Below, in pieces: positions 18,448-26,894 of a DNA stretch of 64,000 nt. The notes under the pieces are model-generated. The model made no database searches and had not been told where the DNA came from. It worked only from the letters and a program-made list of their open reading frames with translations. A program made the position numbers and the translations under genes. The stretch lies in contig NZ_OY775906.1 of NCBI RefSeq assembly GCF_963675065.1, positions 1,342,001-1,406,000 on the forward strand, in the 5' to 3' direction. Position 1 is the stretch's first letter. Each line of letters opens with the position of its first letter. Origin of the DNA: an uncultured Draconibacterium sp. Its GTDB lineage: Bacteria > Bacteroidota > Bacteroidia > Bacteroidales > Prolixibacteraceae.

Positions 18448-18478
18448 TTTGCTGAGATTTTAAAAAAGATTACATTTG
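18448..18478 (+). promoter_or_regulatory. Bacteroidota-type promoter for the alpha-oxoamine synthase gene
   Basis: TTTG at 18448-18451, a 19-bp spacer and TACATTTG at 18471-18478 match the consensus TTTG-N19-21-TAnnTTTG exactly. It lies about 35 bp before the GTG start of the following gene. Confidence 0.75.
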
Positions 18479-18512
18479 CATCCTTATAATTTAAACTTAA
18501 AAACAAATCATC

Positions 18513-19775
18513 GTGGATATATTTGATAAATTCAGAAATAATAAAGGTGATATTGGCAAGTGGATGGACCAAATTCACGGTTATTTTGCGTTTCCAAAAC
18601 TGGAAGGCGAAATTGCAGCCAGAATGAATTTCCGTGGTAAAGAAGTATTGACATGGAGTTTGAACAACTACCTGGGATTGGCCAACCACCCAGAGGTTAG
18701 AAAAGCTGATGCTGAAGCTGCAGCACAGTATGGTATGGCTTATCCGATGGGAGCTAGAATGATGTCGGGACAAACAGTTAAACACGAACAACTGGAGCGT
18801 GAGTTAGCTGCTTTTGTTAGCAAACCTGATGCATTTTTATTGAACTACGGTTATCAGGGAATGGTTTCTGCAATCGACGCGCTTGCCAGCCGTAACGATG
18901 TTATTGTTTACGATTCGGAATCGCACGCTTGTATTATGGACGGGGTTTTCCTTCATAAAGCAAAAGGTGGAAAAAGTTTTGTGTACCAACACAACGATAT
19001 GGAGAAATGCCGCAAGATGTTAGGTTTCGCAACAAAACGCGCTGCCGAAACCGGAGGTGGTATTTTATTAATTACTGAAGGGGTTTTCGGTATGACCGGT
19101 CAGGTTGGTAAACTTGATGAGATAGTTGCACTGAAAAAAGAATTCGATTTCCGTTTGTTTGTTGACGATGCACACGGTTTTGGAACAATGGGACCAACAG
19201 GTGCCGGTTCGGGTGAGCATTTTGGCGTTCAGGATGGAATTGACATTTACTTCGGAACATTTGCAAAAGCAATGGCCGGGATTGGTGGTTTTGTTGCTTG
19301 CGAAACGGATATCTGCTACATTTTACGTTACAATATGCGTTCGCAAACTTTTGCGAAATCGTTACCAATGCCGATGACAATTGGTGCATTGAAACGTTTG
19401 GATATGATACGTACCATGCCTGAGTTACGCGAAAAACTGTGGACAATTGTTAATGCGTTGCAAGGCGGCTTAAAAGAAGCCGGTTTCGACCTTGGAAAAA
19501 CCAATACGCAAGTTACTCCGGTTTACATGAAAGGAGGCGAAGCTGAAGCAACACAAATGGTTTACGATCTTCGCGAAAATTATGGAATTTTCTGCTCGAT
19601 GGTGGTTTACCCGGTAATTCCTAAAGGAGAAATTCTTTTACGCCTGATACCAACGGCAATGCATTCTTTAGAGGATGTAGAACTTACGCTGAAAGCATTT
19701 AAAGAAGCACGCGAGAAATTACTTTCGGGAGCTTACAAAAGTGAACATCTGGCAAAAGTTGAAGTGGATAAATAA
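18513..19775 (+). CDS. alpha-oxoamine synthase family PLP enzyme
   Basis: A 420-aa fold-type I PLP enzyme of the family that includes 8-amino-7-oxononanoate synthase, 2-amino-3-ketobutyrate CoA ligase and serine palmitoyltransferase. Conserved sites are visible: the DDAHGFG aspartate/histidine and the PLP lysine in FGTFAKAMAGIGGF. The MSGQ...HEQLE region and NYGYQGMVS are also typical. Because Bacteroidota make sphingolipids, serine palmitoyltransferase is a possible role, but no acyl carrier or ketosphinganine reductase gene lies beside it, so the acyl substrate is not settled. The start is a GTG at 18513, fitting the length and the promoter. A strong terminator follows. Confidence 0.85.
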   Translation: MDIFDKFRNNKGDIGKWMDQIHGYFAFPKLEGEIAARMNFRGKEVLTWSLNNYLGLANHPEVRKADAEAAAQYGMAYPMGARMMSGQTVKHEQLERELAAFVSKPDAFLLNYGYQGMVSAIDALASRNDVIVYDSESHACIMDGVFLHKAKGGKSFVYQHNDMEKCRKMLGFATKRAAETGGGILLITEGVFGMTGQVGKLDEIVALKKEFDFRLFVDDAHGFGTMGPTGAGSGEHFGVQDGIDIYFGTFAKAMAGIGGFVACETDICYILRYNMRSQTFAKSLPMPMTIGALKRLDMIRTMPELREKLWTIVNALQGGLKEAGFDLGKTNTQVTPVYMKGGEAEATQMVYDLRENYGIFCSMVVYPVIPKGEILLRLIPTAMHSLEDVELTLKAFKEAREKLLSGAYKSEHLAKVEVDK

Positions 19776-19796
19776 TTATCAATCACTACGATATTG

Positions 19797-19825
19797 AAAA
19801 GGGAACTGCAAAGTTCCCTTTTTTT
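19797..19825 (+). terminator. intrinsic terminator after the alpha-oxoamine synthase gene
   Basis: GGGAACT (19801-19807), loop GCAA, AGTTCCC (19812-19818) and a run of seven T. The flanking A and T runs extend the stem by a few pairs. Confidence 0.9.
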
Positions 19826-19908
19826 ATGAGCGTGTATCTGTCCTTATTTTAATTCTGTCAGTGATTCCCGGAAATCATGATTTGCTTTTTTACGCCTTTC
19901 AAAGTAGC

Positions 19909-20607
19909 TTAATCAATCGGTGTGGTTTTGAGAATAGGAGCTAGATCAATCTTTTTGAATTCAACCTCTGCTCCTTCCGCTTGAACGGCAATTTGTCCTT
20001 TGGTGACAGTACAATTATAACCGTGATTTACGAGATCGTCGTTTACCCAAACTTTTATGGTGTCAGCCACACATTCAATTACCATGTTGTTCCATTCACC
20101 CAAAGGTTTTTCCGAATCATCTGTCAGGTTCAGTATCCGGCGTTTTTTACCTTCAGTAATCCCCCACTCTTCCTTTGGTCCGCGTCTTACAACCATATCC
20201 GGCACTTCAATATCTTCAACAATACACCAAAAATCGCCGGCATCGCCATGCTGCATTTGTACCTCCAACGATTGAGGAAACATATCATATAAAGCCCGGG
20301 GTGTTGAAGCATGTACCAAAACGCCACAGTTACCCGGATTACCTGCAAAGCGATATTCCACTTCCAGCCGGTAGTTCTGATAAACCGAATCAGTAATTAA
20401 ATGGCCCCTCGGATCACCCATACTTACCAGCAAAGAATCGCGAACTACAAACGATTTCTCAATATTGGAGTTATTGTCAGCATCAGGCACATCAGCATGC
20501 CAACCCGATAAATCTGTTCCGTTAAACAAGTGTATTGTTTCAGGTGCCTTTTCCTTGTTACAGGCAATACATCCTGCCAATATAAGTAATAAACTAAGTT
20601 TTTTCAC
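19909..20607 (-). CDS. DUF1080 (3-keto-disaccharide hydrolase-like) lipoprotein
   Basis: A 232-aa lipoprotein (lipobox AGCIAC) with a laminin-G-like DUF1080 fold: IHLFNGTDLSGWHAD at the start and NNMVIECVADTIKVWVNDDLVN near the end are hallmarks. Characterised DUF1080 members hydrolyse 3-keto-glycosides, and the fold is common in polysaccharide-degrading bacteria. The gene lies 18 bp after the CE15-like esterase, so the two are probably co-transcribed and act on plant-type glycans; no SusCD pair is present here. Confidence 0.85.
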   Translation of the reverse strand: MKKLSLLLILAGCIACNKEKAPETIHLFNGTDLSGWHADVPDADNNSNIEKSFVVRDSLLVSMGDPRGHLITDSVYQNYRLEVEYRFAGNPGNCGVLVHASTPRALYDMFPQSLEVQMQHGDAGDFWCIVEDIEVPDMVVRRGPKEEWGITEGKKRRILNLTDDSEKPLGEWNNMVIECVADTIKVWVNDDLVNHGYNCTVTKGQIAVQAEGAEVEFKKIDLAPILKTTPID

Positions 20608-20625
20608 AGTAGCAAATTTAGTTGA

Positions 20626-21891
20626 TTAATGAATGAATTTCTGTGCCCATTTTATGTACTGCTCCCAGTCGAATTCAGTTACATCATGTTCGCCTGTCCG
20701 AATATGATAAGCAACTGTGTTTTGAATGGGCTGATTAACTCCCGGCATTTCTGTTTGCTCTATTCCCTTTTTTCCGTAAAGTTCAAACACCGGAGTGGCG
20801 TATAAGGCCCCAAGAAATTCGCCTTTTGGATCCGACCACCGATCTTCTTCGGCACTTGCAATATACACCGGACGCGGTGCAATCAAAGCAATCAATTCAT
20901 GCTGATCAACCGGCAAGGCCTCCTCATTTTTACTGTAGTTTCTGAAGTTTTTACAAAACCAGTGCGGAAAACGATCATTTATTCGCCATAATGTTTCGCC
21001 AAACCGACGTTTCGAAAGTGCAGCACCGCCACATCCTGATTCATTAGAAATTACACCTGCAAAACGCTCGTCGGTAGCACCAGTCCACAAGGCTGTTTTT
21101 CCCAATCGGGAATGACCAAAAACCACTACTTTCGATTCGTCGATGGCCTCATCGCGCTCAAAATAATCCATCGCCCGGCTTAAGCCCCACGACCACGCAG
21201 CAATCGCCCCCCATTCGTTAGCAGCAGGTTGTTGCTGATCGTCGATATACAATAAAGGATGAATACCATCCGAAAAATCATCTTTGTCGGGATCAACTTC
21301 GCCGTAATAAATTACAGCCAAACCAAATCCGGCCTCAATGATCTTATCCACACACCATCGGTCGGTTCTCACTCCTCTCGATTGTTCGGTTAACTGGTTG
21401 TTTATTATCCCAAACGAAGGATTATTTCTTGCCCAAGCTTCCGAAATAATTACCTCAACATCATCGGTTATGGTATGATTTCCGTAGAAATTGTACCCCA
21501 CAAATAAGGGCACCCGCTCTTCTGTTTTTGGCAGATAAATTAAGATGGTAAAATCGAGTGTCTTTCCATGGTTTTTAAATACCAGGTCGACCTGTTTCCG
21601 TACTGCTTTTCCGTTTAATACATTGTTACTCTCTTCCAAAACATCAACCGATGCAATTTCCAGTGCACCGGGCACTTCTCCAAACATATTCTCTGTGAAA
21701 AAACTCAGCAGTTCCGGGCGTCGTTTGCTCTCCCACTTTTTAGAGTTCCGAATCTTCTTCCCGTTAAACATTTTTAGCGGATCGGGTAACTTAAATTCGG
21801 GAACTTTACTTTCGTCGTAGTTGGCGTCAAACTGGGCTGACACATTAAACAGGAAAGCAAAAAAGAGCAGGCACAAGCTGAGTTTTTTCAT
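20626..21891 (-). CDS. CE15-like glucuronoyl/acetylxylan esterase
   Basis: A 421-aa secreted alpha/beta hydrolase (signal peptide ends NVSAQ). The nucleophile elbow FGHSRLGKTALW, followed by ISNESGCGGAALSKRR, is typical of bacterial carbohydrate esterase family 15. The candidate catalytic histidine is in RTGEHDVTEFDW near the C-terminus. CE15 enzymes cut the ester between lignin and glucuronoxylan. Annotation pipelines often call such proteins acetylxylan esterase. It forms a two-gene unit with the DUF1080 lipoprotein. Confidence 0.85.
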   Translation of the reverse strand: MKKLSLCLLFFAFLFNVSAQFDANYDESKVPEFKLPDPLKMFNGKKIRNSKKWESKRRPELLSFFTENMFGEVPGALEIASVDVLEESNNVLNGKAVRKQVDLVFKNHGKTLDFTILIYLPKTEERVPLFVGYNFYGNHTITDDVEVIISEAWARNNPSFGIINNQLTEQSRGVRTDRWCVDKIIEAGFGLAVIYYGEVDPDKDDFSDGIHPLLYIDDQQQPAANEWGAIAAWSWGLSRAMDYFERDEAIDESKVVVFGHSRLGKTALWTGATDERFAGVISNESGCGGAALSKRRFGETLWRINDRFPHWFCKNFRNYSKNEEALPVDQHELIALIAPRPVYIASAEEDRWSDPKGEFLGALYATPVFELYGKKGIEQTEMPGVNQPIQNTVAYHIRTGEHDVTEFDWEQYIKWAQKFIH

Positions 21892-22028
21892 GGTCGATAA
21901 CTGTGAATTGAATCAATACTGCTTAAAATTGGCAATTTGCTGTTGTTATGCCAAAGGATTCTGTGGATTTTTATTTTCCCAATGCAATTCTTTTGGATTT
22001 CAGCGAATAGAAAGATTATCAAATTAGA

Positions 22029-23342
22029 TCATTGCTGTAGAATTCTACCCTCTTTTTTATATTCTTTTCGGATTCCGGCGAGCAGAGTTTCCATATTCAA
22101 CATCGCATTGCCCTTCTGTATGGAAAGCAAACCGGCATAGTGAATGATATTGACAATGTTTGCACCTGTTAACTCGTAATTTTTGGCCAGCTCCTCCAAA
22201 CGAATGTCCTTGTGCAACTTGTTGCTTTTGGGCATATACACCTGCCAGAGTTTCAGGCGTTCAGCAACCGTAGGAGGATCGAACTCAATAAAAGCATTAA
22301 AACGGCGGGTAAAAGCACTATCGATATTTCCTTTCATATTCGATGCCAAAATCACTAACCCGTTGTGGGCTTCTATGCGCTGCAACAGGTACGAAACTTC
22401 CTGGTTGGCGTATTTATCGTGAGCATCTCTAACATTGGTGCGTTTACCAAAAAGCGAGTCGGCCTCATCAAAAAACAATATCCAGTTTTTGTGTTCTGCC
22501 TTGTTAAATAATCCCGACAAGTTTTTCTCGGTCTCACCAATATATTTCGAAATTACCATCGACAAATCAACACGATAAACATCTCTTCCGGTATATTTTC
22601 CAAGCAAACAAGTCGTCATAGTTTTTCCGGTGCCAGACGGGCCATAAAACAATACCCGAAATCCCGGTTTAATTTTATCACGCATGCTCCATTCTTCCAT
22701 TAACTGCTCGTTGTAGTTTAACCACGTTTCAAGCTCTTTAATTTCTTCGAATGTCTTTTCTTTTAAAACCAAATCACTCCATTCCTGCTTGGTTGTGATT
22801 CGCTGAGCCGGGAAGTCACTGCTAAGTTTTGGTCGTGAAATTTTACCGGAAACAAACAGATCAACATATTCATCGTCGAGAACAAGGCGGCCACTCATTT
22901 TGGGTTCGCCCGCAGGAACCGGTTCAATGTTCAACACGTTTTTTTGGAAAAACAAATGATCCTCATCAAACAGTTTTGCTACCTCCATTCGTTTCTCAAT
23001 GTCACTTCCTGCAAGAATATATAAAACGGTTTCGCCGGTTGGTAATATTCCGCGGTGGTTTTTTCCTTTCACTCCTCCAAATTCGGGGAAATCGCCACCA
23101 TTTGGCAGGTATTCAGCAATGATATTATTAAAGAATTCAGGAGAAAGGTGCGGAACCAATGCTATAAAAAGAACAATTGTTTCTGCTCCACCTAATTCAT
23201 CTTCCTGAATAAAATTTTTTAAAGAATTGTTAGCATGACCGACAGGGACAAACTCAGGAATGACAGACTTATTTCCTTTCATTGCGTCATCAAACCGAAG
23301 TCGTACAACTTTGTCCAGATAATCTATAACAGCTTTTATCAT
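22029..23342 (-). CDS. eCIS AAA+ ATPase (Afp15/Pvc15-like)
   Basis: A 437-aa protein whose C-terminal half is an AAA+ module: Walker A GPSGTGKT at residues 234-241, Walker B ILFFDEAD near 288-295, sensor region VILASNMKGNIDSAFTRRF with an arginine finger. The N-terminal about 200 residues are eCIS-specific. In Afp and PVC this ATPase is a core component needed for particle assembly or effector loading. It is the last gene of the eCIS operon and follows the DUF4157-calpain gene by 20 bp. Confidence 0.92.
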   Translation of the reverse strand: MIKAVIDYLDKVVRLRFDDAMKGNKSVIPEFVPVGHANNSLKNFIQEDELGGAETIVLFIALVPHLSPEFFNNIIAEYLPNGGDFPEFGGVKGKNHRGILPTGETVLYILAGSDIEKRMEVAKLFDEDHLFFQKNVLNIEPVPAGEPKMSGRLVLDDEYVDLFVSGKISRPKLSSDFPAQRITTKQEWSDLVLKEKTFEEIKELETWLNYNEQLMEEWSMRDKIKPGFRVLFYGPSGTGKTMTTCLLGKYTGRDVYRVDLSMVISKYIGETEKNLSGLFNKAEHKNWILFFDEADSLFGKRTNVRDAHDKYANQEVSYLLQRIEAHNGLVILASNMKGNIDSAFTRRFNAFIEFDPPTVAERLKLWQVYMPKSNKLHKDIRLEELAKNYELTGANIVNIIHYAGLLSIQKGNAMLNMETLLAGIRKEYKKEGRILQQ

Positions 23343-23362
23343 TATTGCAGCATAATTAATTC

Positions 23363-25372
23363 TTATGGTTTAAATGTTAGCCTTCCAAAGGCCTTCCGCA
23401 GTTGCGAAGGAGAAACCAACCCCGGATGCAGAATTGACCAAGGATTAGAAGTTTGGGCACCGGCAGCCGATAACGATGTGATGGAATAAATATGAGCCGG
23501 AGCTAATAATAATCCCTGTCCCAGACATATTGTCGACAAGGTACCACTTATCACGGCGCCTCCCGTGGCTGATGCATTAATAATTGCCTGTATCCAATTC
23601 GGATGGTCTGCTTTAGTAGTTAGAACAGGCCTTCCGTTAAGCGGGCCAAATGGATCCAAAATAACAAAATCGGAAATGTAATTTGCAATTTCACGCCAGG
23701 GAATCCACGCAGTCACTACTCCATCATTTCCGATAAGGCGAATTCCACGTCTTCTATCAGCAGAATCAACAACAAAACTTCTGTTATAAATCGTATTCAG
23801 CGTGTTATATGTCCACGAAGTTATAATGGTATCATTGTCTGTTGCATTATTCAAAATGGTTAAAACATTAGCAAGTTGGGCCAGGCTGTAAGAAGTCAAA
23901 TTGAAAACCTGGAATGGCGTTTCGCCGGTTAATGCCATTATTGGCAATGCTGAGAAACCGCCCTCAATACGATTAAAACCACCGGCCACCGCAGCATAGG
24001 CACGTTCAATAGCCCATGGCCAAACTATTCTTTTCGTCCAATTCACATTAAAAGAATCTCCTGCCTGAATTTGTGAAGCGTAACTGCTGTTCTGCATAAG
24101 CTCGCGTGCCTGAGCCTGTGTCATTGTTCCAGCTTTTTCCCTTAATTGAACTCCATTTGGATTATGATTCCGCCCCAGCGAAACACGTATTCTTGAGTTT
24201 GAATCAACGAGTGCCTTGTTTCCAATAATTTTTATTCGATAAAACTCGACATTAAAACCATTTCCCGATTCACTAACAGCGTTTACCAGTTGTGTACGCC
24301 CTCCTCCTCTGGAAGCCATACTCTGCAAGGTAGCCAGCAAATAACAATCTCCAATTGCATTTTGTATCACATCAGCCAGGGCTGGCTGAGGATCAAACAA
24401 TTCATGCGTGGTTAAATCGATAGTCCACTGTCGTGGGCCGCTGGCTGCCGGTCCGACAATTTGCTCCGAATCATTTAATGTTTGTCCGCCTGTAAGCCCG
24501 CGGTCATTTACATCTATTATCGTTTGCCCTCCTTCTTCATGTGTCGAGCGATTACTCAGCCGCTGAAACGACCTTACCTGTCGTCCCACATCGCGCCCCC
24601 CCTGATCGGTGCCGGGCTGATGTCCGGGATAAACATAGGCATCCCAGAATTCACCGAGCCAATCACTTCCACTTGCAACAGCAAACTGAATAGGTCTGGA
24701 GCTCGCGTTGGCACTTCCCGGAATAGTTGAGAGGATTGATTCAGCGCTTTTTCCCTGAACTACTTTATTGGCAACTGCATCGGCATGTTGTTCGTACGAA
24801 TCACCGGGCCTGCCAATACCCGATTTTAAGCTCACCCCTTTCCGTTGCTGAACTACGTGCGCCGCTTCGTGTGCTGCCGTGTGAAGACTAGGCGCCCCAC
24901 GAAATGCAACTTTGTTTCCTGCAGCATAGGCCAATGATCCCATTTTACGGTTTGCATTCCCTGCATTTGAATCCGTAAAAGACTGTATGCCTGACACATC
25001 ATGCTTTCCGAAAGATGTTTGAATTTGATTGAAAAACGGATAAGCTACCGGGCTTCCCATAAATCCTGTACGTGCAGTTTGTTGTATCTGACTTCCGGGT
25101 TGAGACGCTTGCATCTTTGGTTGAACCATCTCTTCCTCTTCTTCCTCCGATGATTGCGTCTGAACTGCTTCCTCCTCTTCTTCCTGAAATTGAAGATTTC
25201 CTTTTCGTTGTGTTTGAACAGGTTCTTCCTCTTCTTCCGGCTGCATTTGAACCGACATTTTACTGTTTAAATCAGACGAGGCAAAAAACGAATCAGCTTT
25301 TGTGTTCGAAAAAAATGGAGTCCGGTTCTCGCTACTCTTTGCAGCATCTTGTTTTATTACACTAGTCTTCAT
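23363..25372 (-). CDS. DUF4157 - calpain-like cysteine protease, candidate eCIS effector
   Basis: A 669-aa modular protein. Residues 1-90: TPFF...FF motif and acidic repeats alternating EEEEE with VQTQ/VQMQ, typical of the head of eCIS DUF4157 proteins. Residues about 115-215: DUF4157 with HEAAH at 168-172 and a YEQHADAVA helix. Residues about 320-669: a calpain-type (C2) papain-fold domain. QNAIGDCYLLA places the oxyanion Gln337 and nucleophile Cys343; WPWAIERAYA (near 451) matches the conserved calpain helix; APAHIYSI gives His627 and SNPW gives Asn643. All expected catalytic residues are thus present. It lies 4 bp after the tape measure gene, in the place where eCIS loci carry cargo. It is inferred to be a toxin loaded in the tube; the target is unknown. 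Confidence 0.88.
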   Translation of the reverse strand: MKTSVIKQDAAKSSENRTPFFSNTKADSFFASSDLNSKMSVQMQPEEEEEPVQTQRKGNLQFQEEEEEAVQTQSSEEEEEEMVQPKMQASQPGSQIQQTARTGFMGSPVAYPFFNQIQTSFGKHDVSGIQSFTDSNAGNANRKMGSLAYAAGNKVAFRGAPSLHTAAHEAAHVVQQRKGVSLKSGIGRPGDSYEQHADAVANKVVQGKSAESILSTIPGSANASSRPIQFAVASGSDWLGEFWDAYVYPGHQPGTDQGGRDVGRQVRSFQRLSNRSTHEEGGQTIIDVNDRGLTGGQTLNDSEQIVGPAASGPRQWTIDLTTHELFDPQPALADVIQNAIGDCYLLATLQSMASRGGGRTQLVNAVSESGNGFNVEFYRIKIIGNKALVDSNSRIRVSLGRNHNPNGVQLREKAGTMTQAQARELMQNSSYASQIQAGDSFNVNWTKRIVWPWAIERAYAAVAGGFNRIEGGFSALPIMALTGETPFQVFNLTSYSLAQLANVLTILNNATDNDTIITSWTYNTLNTIYNRSFVVDSADRRRGIRLIGNDGVVTAWIPWREIANYISDFVILDPFGPLNGRPVLTTKADHPNWIQAIINASATGGAVISGTLSTICLGQGLLLAPAHIYSITSLSAAGAQTSNPWSILHPGLVSPSQLRKAFGRLTFKP

Positions 25373-25376
25373 ACGC

Positions 25377-26894
25377 TTACCATTCTACAAATATTAATTC
25401 CTTTTTCCACGGCAGTTTAATAATGGAAATGTTCCATTGTAATTTCTCCAACAGGATGTCCTGTGTTTTTCGTTCAACGATCAGCTTAAAATTCCGATCT
25501 TTTTGAATGAGCTTGCCACTTCGTTTTACAAACATTTCGCGTAAACCATCAGGAGAAGTATTTTTTAAGACCGGCCAGTTTTTGATGAGTTCGCGAAGCA
25601 GGTTATCAGCCTCCTTTTTTATGCTTTCATTGAGCAAACTGGTTGCCGGGACTGTTTTTTGCAGGGGCACATCACACAGAAATTTTTCCAGCACCAGATC
25701 TCCTTCAAAAAACTGTTCATTTCCTGTGGCACAATAATGAAGCGCCTGTATAGCTTTAAACCGATCTTCAAACTTTATGTTTCCTTCTTCATCAAGCCAG
25801 TTAAATTGCTGAAAAAACAATTTCAAAAAAGGGTGAAAAAGAACCTGCCCTGCATTTTGAACGATAATATCGCCGGCCTCTTGCTCAAAAAACAGCGGTT
25901 CTTTTTCCTCCGTAAAATTGTTGTTTCGTGAAATAATGGTTGGATCATTTTCAATTTTACGCTCTTTTTGTTTTGTTACCCCTTTTTCAGTAAGTTGATT
26001 TCGAGTGCTCTGTTTTAACAAAACTGAAACCTCTTCGCAATCTTGTTGCGAAAGCACTAAACTTGTGTGTAGAGAAATATTTTTAAGCTGATGAATTTGT
26101 TCGTCAATTGATTTTTCGGGGTAATTCTCTGTTAAGTAAGCTGCGTAAAAATGCAGCAGATCAGGTTTCCAAATCATTTCAGGCTGTTGTAAACCGATCT
26201 TCAGTAAAACAGAAATAAACTGATTTCTGAGCGGATAATTCAGGCGTTCAACAAAAGTGTTCCTTTCGCGATTATCAGACAGATCAAATTCTCCAAGTAA
26301 GTCTATAAACTGCAATACATTTCGAACCGGTAGTTGCAACACAAACCTTTCAAGGGCTGTTTCATCGGCATTAAGAAGCTTTTTTATTCCTGTAACAAAA
26401 CGCTCCGTTTCCAAACTATTTATCCATTCCTTTTCCGATATCAGCTTATCGATATCTGATTTATGCCCGTACCACGGTAAATTACCGTTCTTCAGAAAGA
26501 TGAAAAATATACTTTGCAGATTCTGCCCACCGGATATTTTTTTGACCTGATGGTACTCAGAAATGCCTTTTGACCGATTGTTATCACCATATACCGGATA
26601 ACGTTTTTCGATGGCTGCAATTGACATTTTTTGCCGAAGTTGGTTTTCGATTTCTTTTCGCAAGGCATCAGGATTATCCCAGTTATCCAACGAAATATCC
26701 AAATCGATTCGTTCAAAACGTGAGATGCTGTCATCGACATCCATTTCATTAAAAAGTTGTTCGAGGTCCGGAAAAACCTGATCATTCAGAAACGAACTGA
26801 TGTGGTCTTTTAACCAGTAAGCTTCGGTCTCGTTTATCGCATTGATATCGAGAAAAACCTTATCAATGATATGTCGGTCGGCATTCAAAATCAA
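25377..26894 (-). CDS. contractile injection system tape measure protein
   Basis: A 505-aa protein of the eCIS tape measure family (CIS_TMP; Afp14 position). The N-terminus HIIDKVFLDI...FPDLEQLFNEMD and the C-terminal NAGQVLFHPFLKLFFQQF and HYCATGNEQFFEGDLVLEKFLC segments are characteristic. It sets the tube length; at 505 aa it is short compared with Afp14-type proteins. The start is a TTG at 26894 whose TTGA overlaps the upstream stop; no ATG lies near the conserved N-terminus. Confidence 0.85.
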   Translation of the reverse strand: MILNADRHIIDKVFLDINAINETEAYWLKDHISSFLNDQVFPDLEQLFNEMDVDDSISRFERIDLDISLDNWDNPDALRKEIENQLRQKMSIAAIEKRYPVYGDNNRSKGISEYHQVKKISGGQNLQSIFFIFLKNGNLPWYGHKSDIDKLISEKEWINSLETERFVTGIKKLLNADETALERFVLQLPVRNVLQFIDLLGEFDLSDNRERNTFVERLNYPLRNQFISVLLKIGLQQPEMIWKPDLLHFYAAYLTENYPEKSIDEQIHQLKNISLHTSLVLSQQDCEEVSVLLKQSTRNQLTEKGVTKQKERKIENDPTIISRNNNFTEEKEPLFFEQEAGDIIVQNAGQVLFHPFLKLFFQQFNWLDEEGNIKFEDRFKAIQALHYCATGNEQFFEGDLVLEKFLCDVPLQKTVPATSLLNESIKKEADNLLRELIKNWPVLKNTSPDGLREMFVKRSGKLIQKDRNFKLIVERKTQDILLEKLQWNISIIKLPWKKELIFVEW

